Of a DNA stretch of 64,000 nt, positions 25,244 to 32,506 are shown in pieces. Both the position numbers and the translations under genes were made by a program. This DNA comes from Clostridium sp. 1001271st1 H5 (lineage in GTDB: Bacteria > Bacillota > Clostridia > Lachnospirales > Lachnospiraceae). The first letter of the stretch is position 1; each line of letters starts with the position of its first letter. Location: contig NZ_SPHO01000002.1 in NCBI RefSeq assembly GCF_005845215.1, positions 310,001 through 374,000 of the forward strand. The letters are read 5' to 3'. The notes beneath the pieces were generated by a model. That model saw only the letters and a program-made list of their open reading frames with translations, did no database searches and had not been told where the DNA came from.

Positions 25244-26371
25244 ATGAGAAAAATGTTTACAGTAGGTTTGGCAGCAGTAATGGCAATGGGCCTGTGCGCC
25301 TGCGGTTCGCAGAAAGCAGCGGAGACAACGGCAGCGCCTGCAGCGGCAGAGACCACAGCAGCAGCGGCCCAGGAGGAAAAGAAAGAAGAGAAGGAGGAGG
25401 CCACACAGGCCCAGGCTTCGTCTGAGGCAGCCGGCGGGGAAGGATATGTGGTGGCCCTGTGCAACTATTCCATCGGCAACTCATGGAGGGCCCAGATGGA
25501 GCAGGAGTTTGTGGCTGAGGCGGAAAAGCTGAAGGCAGAGGGAGTGGTAAGCGAATACTACATCACCAATTCCAATGAGGATATCAACAAGCAGATTAGC
25601 GACATGCAGGATTTGATTACAAAGAAGGTGGACGCCATTGTCATCACGGCTGCTTCCCCCACGGCCCTGGCACCTGTGGTAGAAGAGGCAACCGAGGCTG
25701 GAATCAAGGTTGTTTCCTTTGACAACGTGGTAGAGACAGACGAGCAGGTTGCCACGGTAGGTATAGATGAGAAGGAATTCGGCCGTATCGGTGCAGAGTG
25801 GCTGGTGGACAAGCTGGAAGGCAAGGGCAAGATTGTGGTTCTGAACGGTATCGCGGGAACAGCCACCGACTCCCTGCGCTGGGGCGGTGCTGAGGAGGTG
25901 TTCAAACAGTATCCCGATATTGAGATTCTGGGCTCCGCTAACGCATCCTGGGACTATGCACAGGGCAAGGCTGCCATGGAATCCATGTTGTCCGCTTATC
26001 CGGAAATCGACGGCGTGTGGTCACAGGGCGGCGCCATGACACAGGGGGCAATTGATGCATTCATAGCAGCTGGCCGTGACCTGGTTCCCATGACAAGCGA
26101 GGGCAACAATGGCGCTATCCGCGCATGGATTGAGAACAAGGATAAGGGGCTGTCCTGTATAGCGCCTTCCAATCCCACCTATACCAGCGCCGAGGCTCTG
26201 CGCGTTGTCATCAAAGCCTTAAACGGCGAGGAAATCCCGGAGAACGTGGTCATGGATATTGAGACTGTAACAGAAGAAAACGTAGACCAGTATTACCGTG
26301 CGGATATGCCAGACAGCTTCTGGGTACTTACAGAGCTGGACGATGCGACTCTTCAGAAGCTTTACAAGTAG
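25244..26371 (+). CDS. Ribose-type ABC transporter substrate-binding lipoprotein
   Basis: Extracellular binding protein of the importer encoded downstream. Residues 1–20 are a lipoprotein signal with the lipobox LCAC just before GSQKAAE. A Glu/Ala/Thr-rich linker runs to about residue 65. The mature fold starts at YVVALCNYSIGNSWRAQM and includes DAIVITAASPTALAPVVEEATEAGIKVVSFDN and GVWSQGGAMTQGAI, characteristic of the Peripla_BP_4 sugar family. AAAGGAG precedes the ATG. A hairpin with a T run lies between this gene and the ATPase, which should keep binding-protein mRNA more abundant than the rest. Confidence 0.9.
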   Translation: MRKMFTVGLAAVMAMGLCACGSQKAAETTAAPAAAETTAAAAQEEKKEEKEEATQAQASSEAAGGEGYVVALCNYSIGNSWRAQMEQEFVAEAEKLKAEGVVSEYYITNSNEDINKQISDMQDLITKKVDAIVITAASPTALAPVVEEATEAGIKVVSFDNVVETDEQVATVGIDEKEFGRIGAEWLVDKLEGKGKIVVLNGIAGTATDSLRWGGAEEVFKQYPDIEILGSANASWDYAQGKAAMESMLSAYPEIDGVWSQGGAMTQGAIDAFIAAGRDLVPMTSEGNNGAIRAWIENKDKGLSCIAPSNPTYTSAEALRVVIKALNGEEIPENVVMDIETVTEENVDQYYRADMPDSFWVLTELDDATLQKLYK

Positions 26372-26397
26372 TCAGGCGCAGTAACTGGGGATTATGG

Positions 26398-26424
26398 ACA
26401 GGCCGATGGAAATCGGCCTGTTTT
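26398..26424 (+). terminator. Intra-operon attenuator or terminator after the binding-protein gene
   Basis: ACAGGCCGAT (26398–26407) and ATCGGCCTGT (26412–26421) form a perfect ten-pair stem with a GGAA loop, followed by a short T run. It lies in the 98-base gap between the binding-protein and ATPase genes and probably causes partial termination. Confidence 0.7.
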
Positions 26425-26469
26425 CCACATAAGGACCATGTCTGTTCCGGAGAGAGAAGGAGGTTAACA

Positions 26470-27996
26470 GTGGCTGAAGAGATTTTAAAAATGGTCAATA
26501 TAACAAAACGGTTTGCCGGAATAACGGCCCTGGACCGTGTACAGTTTTCCTGCAACAAGGGGGAAGTCCATGTGCTGGCCGGGGAAAACGGGGCCGGAAA
26601 GAGCACCATACTTAAGATTCTGGCAGGAATCCATGAGGCGGATGAAGGGGAAATATATTTCCACGGCAAAAAGGTGGTTATCCGCAATCCTGAGCAGTCC
26701 CAGAAACTGGGAATCGCCATGGTGTTCCAGGAGCTGACCCTGGTGGGGGAAATGACGGTCTGGGAGAATATCTACCTGAACCAGGAGCCGGTTACCTGTC
26801 TGGGGAGAATCAACAGAAAGGAAATCAAAAAGCGCATTCAGGAGGCCATGGACCGCTATGGAATCCATATTGACCCGGATGCCGTGGTAGAAAGCCTGCC
26901 GGTAGCTGAACAGCAGATGGCGGAAATCCTTAAGATTCTGGTCAGGGACCCGGAGCTGATTATCCTGGACGAGCCCACATCCGCATTGGCCAAGAAGGAG
27001 GTAAAGCAGCTGTATCAGATTATCCACAACCTGATTGCAGACGGAAAGACCATTATCTTTATTTCCCACCGCCTGGAGGAGCTGTTTGAGCTGGGCGACC
27101 GGATTACCGTATTCAAGGACGGATGCTACATAGGGACCAGAAACATGGACGAGATAAATGAGGATGATTTAATACGGATGATGGTAGGGCGTTCCCTGAA
27201 CAATGTATTTCCGCCGCCCGTATGTGAAGTGGATGAAAGCCAGGTTATCTTTGAGGTAAAGAACCTGGCGGATGCAGGCCATAAGCTGAACCGGGTCAGC
27301 TTTCAGGTACATAGGGGGGAGATACTGGGGGTGGCCGGACTGCAGGGACACGGACAGACAGAGCTGCTTAATTCCATCAGCGGACTCTATCCCCTGTCTG
27401 AGGGGGAAATGATTGTAAATGGCAAACAGGTAAACATAAGAAACGCAGGCCAGGCCATTGCAAACGGAATCGCCCTGGTGCCCTCGGACCGGAAGAACCA
27501 GGGACTGATGCTGGAACTTTCCAACCGTCACAACCTGTCCGTATCCAGCATGAAAAAACGAATGAAGGGCTGCTTCATTGACAAAAAGGCGGAGCAGGCA
27601 TTCAGCGAATCCATGACAGCAAAGCTCTCCATTAAAATGGGAGGTCTGGACCTGCCTGTATCCAGCCTGTCAGGGGGGAACCAGCAAAAGGTGGTCCTTG
27701 GCAAGGAGCTGGCAACAGAGCCCAAGGTCATCCTCTTTGACGAGCCCACCCGCGGCATTGATGTGGAGGCAAAACGGGAATTCTATCAAATCATGCATGA
27801 TCTGGCGGCCCAGGGAGTGGCCGTTGTCATGAATTCCAGCGACATGATGGAGGTAATCGGCATGAGCAGCCGGGTGATTGTCATGTACGAGGGCAGGATA
27901 TCCGGTATCCTGGAAAAAGCGGAGCTGACAGAAGAACGAATCATGCAGCTTGGCATGGGACTTGAAAAGAACAGAAAGGAAGGTGAGGAAGCGTGA
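26470..27996 (+). CDS. Sugar ABC transporter ATPase with two nucleotide-binding domains
   Basis: Energises the ribose-type importer. Domain 1 (about residues 1–240) has Walker A GENGAGKST, the Q-loop in MVFQELTLV, a divergent signature LPVAEQQ and Walker B LIILDEPTSAL. Domain 2 (about 255–500) lacks a normal Walker A (GLQGHGQTE) but has a full signature LSGGNQQK and Walker B VILFDEPTRGID. This asymmetry is standard for RbsA/MglA proteins. The start is GTG with GAAGGAGG before it. The stop overlaps the first permease start by four bases (GTGA). Confidence 0.93.
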   Translation: MAEEILKMVNITKRFAGITALDRVQFSCNKGEVHVLAGENGAGKSTILKILAGIHEADEGEIYFHGKKVVIRNPEQSQKLGIAMVFQELTLVGEMTVWENIYLNQEPVTCLGRINRKEIKKRIQEAMDRYGIHIDPDAVVESLPVAEQQMAEILKILVRDPELIILDEPTSALAKKEVKQLYQIIHNLIADGKTIIFISHRLEELFELGDRITVFKDGCYIGTRNMDEINEDDLIRMMVGRSLNNVFPPPVCEVDESQVIFEVKNLADAGHKLNRVSFQVHRGEILGVAGLQGHGQTELLNSISGLYPLSEGEMIVNGKQVNIRNAGQAIANGIALVPSDRKNQGLMLELSNRHNLSVSSMKKRMKGCFIDKKAEQAFSESMTAKLSIKMGGLDLPVSSLSGGNQQKVVLGKELATEPKVILFDEPTRGIDVEAKREFYQIMHDLAAQGVAVVMNSSDMMEVIGMSSRVIVMYEGRISGILEKAELTEERIMQLGMGLEKNRKEGEEA

Positions 27997-28943
27997 AAGG
28001 CGGACTGAATAAGAATTTCTGGCATAAACACGGGCATACAGTCATCATATATGTGTTCCTGGCAGCGCTCATGGTTTTTGTAAGCGCATTTAATAAGGAC
28101 TTTTTCACCCTGGGGAATTTTAAGAACCTTCTGCGTTCCTCCTTTCCTCTGCTGATGGCTGCCCTGGGGCAGACACTGATTATACTCACAGGGGGCATTG
28201 ACCTGTCACTGGGAGGAATCGTGGCGCTGTGCAATGTGGTCTGCGTTCTGGCCATGAACCCGGATTCTGCCTGGGGTTTTATCCCTGCCCTTGGGGCGGC
28301 GGCAGCAGTGGGACTGGCCTGCGGGGCTGTAAACGGGGCTCTCGTCACAAAAGGACGCCTGGCGCCCATCATTGTAACCATAGCAACCACAGCTGTGTTT
28401 GACGGCATGGCGCTGCTGCTTATGCCCAATCCGGGAGGCAGTGTGCACAAGGCCTTTGCCAGGTTCCTGACCAGAGGATTCTCCGGAGCCGTACCCTTTC
28501 TGCTGTTCCTTGTCATTCTCTGCCTGGTGCGCAGTCTCGCCAACACCACTCCCTACGGTAAGGCCCTGAGGGCCATTGGAGGCAGTGAAAATGCAGCCTA
28601 TTCCACAGGTATCCGGGTGGGAAGAATAAAATTCCGGGCCTATTGTCTGGCCGGGCTCCTGTGCGCCATGGCAGGAATCTTCCTGAGCGCACAGATGAAT
28701 TCAGCCGATGCCACCATAGGAAAAAATTATGCCATGAATGCCATCACTGCCACGGTGGTGGGCGGAACAGCCATGACAGGCGCAGTGGGGGACCCCCTGG
28801 GAACCATAGCAGGCGTGTTCATCATTTCCATTATCAACAATATGCTGAACCTGTTTGGCGTTTCTTCATTTTACCAGTTCATATGCCAGGGTCTGATACT
28901 GATTGCAGCCCTGTCGCTGAGCGCGCTGCATAAGAAGCGTTAG
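27993..28943 (+). CDS. Sugar ABC transporter permease (RbsC family), first subunit
   Basis: A multi-span membrane protein of the BPD_transp_2 family. Family hallmarks include ALGQTLIILTGGIDLSLGG, RVGRIKFRAYCLAGLLCAMAG-type segments and TVVGGTAMTGAVGDPLGT. At 316 residues it is full length. It begins with GTG, coupled to the ATPase gene by a four-base overlap. A second, different permease follows after 49 bases, so the channel is probably a heterodimer, as in Lsr- and Ytf-type importers. Confidence 0.92.
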   Translation: MKGGLNKNFWHKHGHTVIIYVFLAALMVFVSAFNKDFFTLGNFKNLLRSSFPLLMAALGQTLIILTGGIDLSLGGIVALCNVVCVLAMNPDSAWGFIPALGAAAAVGLACGAVNGALVTKGRLAPIIVTIATTAVFDGMALLLMPNPGGSVHKAFARFLTRGFSGAVPFLLFLVILCLVRSLANTTPYGKALRAIGGSENAAYSTGIRVGRIKFRAYCLAGLLCAMAGIFLSAQMNSADATIGKNYAMNAITATVVGGTAMTGAVGDPLGTIAGVFIISIINNMLNLFGVSSFYQFICQGLILIAALSLSALHKKR

Positions 28944-28992
28944 AGCAGCATACGGGACTCATTTTAAGTATAGAAAGGTAAGGTGAAAGAAA

Positions 28993-29973
28993 GTGGGAGA
29001 AGAAAAGAGCAGACAGGCATCCAATATACAGTTCATCAAGAAAAATGCAGGCAGTTCCCAGGTCATGGTTTATGTTATACTGGTGGTATTACTGCTGGCA
29101 GCCCAGATTCTGTCCCCGGGTTATCTAAAGCCCACGCATGTGGCAGGAATCCTGAGACTGGCGTCCTTTATGGGCATTGCTGCAATCGGACAGAACCTGA
29201 CCATACTGACAGGCGGAATCGATTTATCCATTGCCAATACCATCACCTTTGCAAATGTGATTGCAGCCCAAATCATGATGGGGCGGGATGAAAACCTGCT
29301 CGCTGCGCTGCTGTCAGTGATTGCCATGGGCGTGGTGGTGGGATTTATCAACGGGGTGGGAATCCACTGGCTTAAGATACCGCCCTTTATCATGACACTG
29401 GGCGTGGGTACGGTCATCCAGGGGGTATTCCTCATATACACAAAAGGTGCCCCAAAAGGGAATGCGTCCCCTCTTCTGAAGGCCATCTGCGGGCAGAGCT
29501 TCATAGGCATCCTGTCCGGTATTGTGGTCATATGGGCTGTCATGGCAGCCGTAACCATAGTGCTGCTGCGGAATACGCCCTATGGAAGGAAGATATATTC
29601 CGTGGGTACCAATGAGCAGGCAGCCAGGTTTTCAGGAATCCATACCGGGCGGGTGACGTTTTCCGTGTACCTGATATCAGCCGTCATAGCGGCTGTCTCC
29701 GGTTTCTTTCTTGTGGGTTACACGGGAACCAGCTTCCTGGACGTGGGAACCAGTTATAACACAAAGACCATAGCGGCCGTTATCATCGGAGGAACAGCCA
29801 TTACCGGAGGAAAGGGCGGATACATCGGCACCATAGCAGGCGCGGTCATTATGACCATACTGGATGATTTCCTGACCATTGTCAATATTCCGGAAGCAGG
29901 ACGCCAGATTATGCAGGGCGTCATCATCGTACTGCTGGTACTTATATACAGCAGGGAAAAGCATAAGAAGTAG
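28993..29973 (+). CDS. Sugar ABC transporter permease (RbsC family), second subunit
   Basis: Second membrane subunit of the importer, related to but distinct from the first. It has IGQNLTILTGGIDLSIANT, the cytoplasmic loop TPYGRKIYSVGTNEQAARFSG and a late IIGGTAITGGKGGYIGT motif, all typical of RbsC/XylH-type permeases. The start is GTG after AGGTGAAAG. The 326-residue length is normal. The LarA-family gene starts 14 bases after its stop and appears to be in the same transcript. Confidence 0.92.
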   Translation: MGEEKSRQASNIQFIKKNAGSSQVMVYVILVVLLLAAQILSPGYLKPTHVAGILRLASFMGIAAIGQNLTILTGGIDLSIANTITFANVIAAQIMMGRDENLLAALLSVIAMGVVVGFINGVGIHWLKIPPFIMTLGVGTVIQGVFLIYTKGAPKGNASPLLKAICGQSFIGILSGIVVIWAVMAAVTIVLLRNTPYGRKIYSVGTNEQAARFSGIHTGRVTFSVYLISAVIAAVSGFFLVGYTGTSFLDVGTSYNTKTIAAVIIGGTAITGGKGGYIGTIAGAVIMTILDDFLTIVNIPEAGRQIMQGVIIVLLVLIYSREKHKK

Positions 29974-29986
29974 GGGGTGTTCATAT

Positions 29987-31267
29987 ATGCTGAAACACAT
30001 AGCTGAATTCAGCGCACAGACAGAGTCGGGGGAGCTTACCCCCGAACAGGCGGAGGATGTGCTGGACCGTATGCTGGAAGGACTTCCAAAAGCCGGGCGG
30101 ATTCTCCTGGTTCCGCCGGATATCACCCGCTGCTATTCCTATGGCGGCGTCATTACCTCCTATCTGTATCACAGGCTCCGCATGGAGGCCGATGTCCGCA
30201 TCATGCCTGCCGTGGGAACTCACAGGGCCATGAGCCGGGAAGAACAGATACGGTTTTTCGGGGAGGATATACCGGAGGACGTTTTTTGTTACCACGACTG
30301 GAGGAAGGACGCGGTATATATCGGCACAGTGCCCGGCGATTACTGCAGCAGGGTGTCCGGAGGCAGGTACCGGCGGGATATCGGGGTGGAGGTAAACCAC
30401 TGCGTGGTGGACGGCAGCTTTGACCTGATACTGTCCATTGGCCAGGTGGTGCCCCATGAGGTCATCGGCATGTCCAACTACACCAAGAACATACTGGTGG
30501 GCCTGGGAGGACGGCCCATGATTAACGGCACCCATATGCTGGGCGCGCTCTGCAATCTGGAAACCATCATGGGAAATACGGATACGCCGGTGAGGGCAAT
30601 TTTTGATTATGGTGAAGAGCATTTCCTTGAGAATGTACCGTTGGCATATATTCTGACCGTTGCGTCGGAACAGGAGGGGAGGACCGCCCTTCACGGCCTC
30701 TTTACCGGTGCCTCCAGGCAGGTATATGAACATGCGGCGGCTTTGGCAGGCAGACGCTGTATCAGACAGGTGGAACGCCGGGCAAAAAAGGTGGTGGCTT
30801 ATCTGGAGCCGGAAGAATTTTCCACCACCTGGGTGGGAAACAAGGCCATTTACCGCACCCGGATGATGATTGAGGACGGCGGTGAACTGCTGGTCATTGC
30901 ACCGGGGATAAAGGGCTTTGGCGAGAACCCGGAGGTGGATGGGCTCATACGCCGTTACGGGTATAAGGGTACGCCTTATACCATGGAGCTGATGGAAAAT
31001 GGAGCGTTCCCCGACTCCGCCATGGTGCCGGCCCATATGATACACAGCTCCTCAGAAGGCAGATTCCGGATTACCTATGCAGTGAATCCGGACAATGTGA
31101 CCGGAGAGGAGATAGGGCAGGTTGGATATGGATTCATGGATGTGAAGGAGGCGCTTAAGCGGTATCCGGTTTCAGAGATGGAAGACGGATGGCAGACAAT
31201 GGAGGATGGGGAAGAGGTTTATGTGGTGAAGGCGCCGGCTTTAGGGTTGTGGAGGGTTATGGCATAA
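29987..31267 (+). CDS. LarA-family nickel-pincer racemase/epimerase, copy 1
   Basis: Predicted racemase or epimerase of a 2-hydroxy acid. LarA from Lactiplantibacillus plantarum carries its nickel-pincer cofactor on Lys184, with His108, His174 and His200 at the active site. Here His157, Lys167 and His183 keep the same 10- and 16-residue spacing, and Arg48 (PPDITR) and His79 (GTHR) match the substrate Arg and catalytic His. The ATG at 29987 follows TAGGGGG; longer readings run back into the permease gene. At 426 residues the length is normal. It ends the ABC operon, so it probably acts on the imported compound or its product, for example a sugar acid. larB, larC and larE, needed to make the cofactor, are not in the window. 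Confidence 0.82.
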   Translation: MLKHIAEFSAQTESGELTPEQAEDVLDRMLEGLPKAGRILLVPPDITRCYSYGGVITSYLYHRLRMEADVRIMPAVGTHRAMSREEQIRFFGEDIPEDVFCYHDWRKDAVYIGTVPGDYCSRVSGGRYRRDIGVEVNHCVVDGSFDLILSIGQVVPHEVIGMSNYTKNILVGLGGRPMINGTHMLGALCNLETIMGNTDTPVRAIFDYGEEHFLENVPLAYILTVASEQEGRTALHGLFTGASRQVYEHAAALAGRRCIRQVERRAKKVVAYLEPEEFSTTWVGNKAIYRTRMMIEDGGELLVIAPGIKGFGENPEVDGLIRRYGYKGTPYTMELMENGAFPDSAMVPAHMIHSSSEGRFRITYAVNPDNVTGEEIGQVGYGFMDVKEALKRYPVSEMEDGWQTMEDGEEVYVVKAPALGLWRVMA

Positions 31268-31277
31268 GGGGGTTCGT

Positions 31278-31367
31278 CCGCAAAGCGGGACAGGACGGGC
31301 AGCCGGGACAGGGACTGGTTACGGACAAGTCTCTGTCCCGGCTGCCTGTCCTGTCCCGCTTTGCGGG
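31278..31367. repeat. Long imperfect inverted repeat (about 35-base arms, 20-base loop)
   Basis: The left arm (31278–31312) and right arm (31333–31367) are complementary over about 34 positions with one internal mismatch. Both contain the block AAAGCGGGACAGGAC or its complement. There is no T run right after it, so it is more than a usual terminator, though it may end the ABC–larA transcript. It occupies most of the first 100 bases of a 318-base gap (31268–31585); the rest of the gap is AT-rich and holds only a doubtful 61-codon frame. It could be a copy of a dispersed palindromic element. Confidence 0.8.
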
Positions 31368-31403
31368 CTGTGTCCTCCGGCCATAAGGGGAGAAATTAAT
31401 CTT

Positions 31404-31589
31404 ATGTTGCTTTATTCTATTATTTCCAGTTCCATTTCCGCTGTAAGTGTAGTAGAATGGGTCATAAATATGAGGATTGATTTGAAATATGGTTTATTTG
31501 GCCTGCGGTGTTTACTCAGGTGGATGAAGATTTTCAGAAGCATGGAGATAGTTGGAAATACGATGACTTTTAGAAAGAGGAAGATATGA
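31404..31589 (+). CDS. Doubtful 61-codon open frame before the exonuclease gene
   Basis: The frame starts with ATG 11 bases after GGGGAG and its TGA overlaps the next ATG in an ATGA arrangement. This would suit a translationally coupled leader. The translated sequence is not recognised and the DNA is AT-rich and unlike neighbouring genes, so it may simply be untranslated leader. Confidence 0.22.
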   Translation: MLLYSIISSSISAVSVVEWVINMRIDLKYGLFGLRCLLRWMKIFRSMEIVGNTMTFRKRKI

Positions 31590-32323
31590 CGAATTCATAC
31601 ATAGCCCTGGACCTGGAGACTACGGGGCTGGAGGCCAGGGTGGAGAAGATTACGGAGATTGCTGCTTTGAAGGTGGTGGAGGGCTGTGTGGAGGAACGGT
31701 TTGTTTCTCTGGTGAACCCAATGCGGCAGCTGGGTGAGAGGATTACTGAGCTGACCGGGATTACGGACCATATGGTGAAGGATGCACCTGTGATTGAGGA
31801 TGTGATTGGGGATGTGGTGCGGTTTTGCGGGGATTTGCCTTTGCTGGGGCATAATATATTATTTGATTATGGTTTCCTGAAACGGGCTGCAGTGAACAGC
31901 GGGCTGGAGTTTGACCGGGAGGGGATAGATACCCTTGGTATCTGCCGGCTGTTTATGCCGGCTGCTTTGAAACGGAATCTGACCTGCGCCTGCTCCTTTT
32001 ACGGGGTTTCACAGTCCGCGGCCCACCGGGCCCTGGCGGATGCGGAGGCGGCCCATGGGCTGTATCAGGCGATGATGGCCCGCCATGGCATGGAGCATCC
32101 GGAGGCTTTTGCGGCGAAACCCTTGATTTATAAGGCAAAAAGAGAGCAGCCGGCCACAAAAAGGCAAAAAGAATACTTGCACGATTTGTTAAAATGTCAT
32201 AGAATAGACGTAACTGTGCAGATAGACGCCATGAACCGCAGCGAGGTGTCGCGGATGATTGACAATATTATCTCCCAGTACGGACGGATGACAAGAAGAA
32301 TATCCGGGGAACAGGAAGACTAA
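31586..32323 (+). CDS. DnaQ-like 3'-5' exonuclease (DEDDh family) with a C-terminal helical extension
   Basis: A DNA-proofreading-type exonuclease. The DEDDh residues are visible: ALDLETTGLE (Asp, Glu), GHNILFDYGFL (Asp) and AHRALADAEA (His and Asp). The last 60 residues contain ATKRQKEYLHDLLKCHRI and an MNRSEVSRMIDNII helix, similar to small helical domains appended to such proteins in Firmicutes. GAAAGAGGAAG precedes the ATG. It is a stand-alone protein of 245 residues rather than part of DNA polymerase; its role may be repair or RNA/DNA trimming. Confidence 0.88.
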   Translation: MTNSYIALDLETTGLEARVEKITEIAALKVVEGCVEERFVSLVNPMRQLGERITELTGITDHMVKDAPVIEDVIGDVVRFCGDLPLLGHNILFDYGFLKRAAVNSGLEFDREGIDTLGICRLFMPAALKRNLTCACSFYGVSQSAAHRALADAEAAHGLYQAMMARHGMEHPEAFAAKPLIYKAKREQPATKRQKEYLHDLLKCHRIDVTVQIDAMNRSEVSRMIDNIISQYGRMTRRISGEQED

Positions 32324-32366
32324 AGAAGAGATTCTGAGGCATATTATTAAAAGAGGTGAATGTACA

Positions 32367-32477
32367 ATGCTTAATATGAGAGATCCAAGGACCAAGAAAA
32401 TCATTTCCACCATCATTGTTGTTGTATTAGTGTTGGCGATGATTGTGCCTATGGCCTTAAGCGCACTTATGTATTAA
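32367..32477 (+). CDS. 36-residue single-span membrane peptide
   Basis: A short frame beginning MLNMRDPRTKKII and continuing into a run of about 20 hydrophobic residues (IIVVVLVLAMIVPMALSAL). The basic N-terminus and one membrane span imply an inner-side N-terminus. AAGAGGTG stands nine bases before the ATG. The gene lies in the 183-base gap between the exonuclease and the VanW-type gene, same strand, 29 bases ahead of the latter. I do not recognise the family; the clear ribosome site and clean hydrophobic profile argue that it is real. Confidence 0.6.
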   Translation: MLNMRDPRTKKIISTIIVVVLVLAMIVPMALSALMY

Positions 32478-32506
32478 TTGCATTACAGTTTGAAAGAGGA
32501 GAATTT

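Noticed and set aside
29981-31045. 354-codon minus-strand open frame opposite the first LarA gene
   Set aside because: Antisense to a gene with intact LarA motifs. The frame is a by-product of the high G+C codon pattern on the plus strand.
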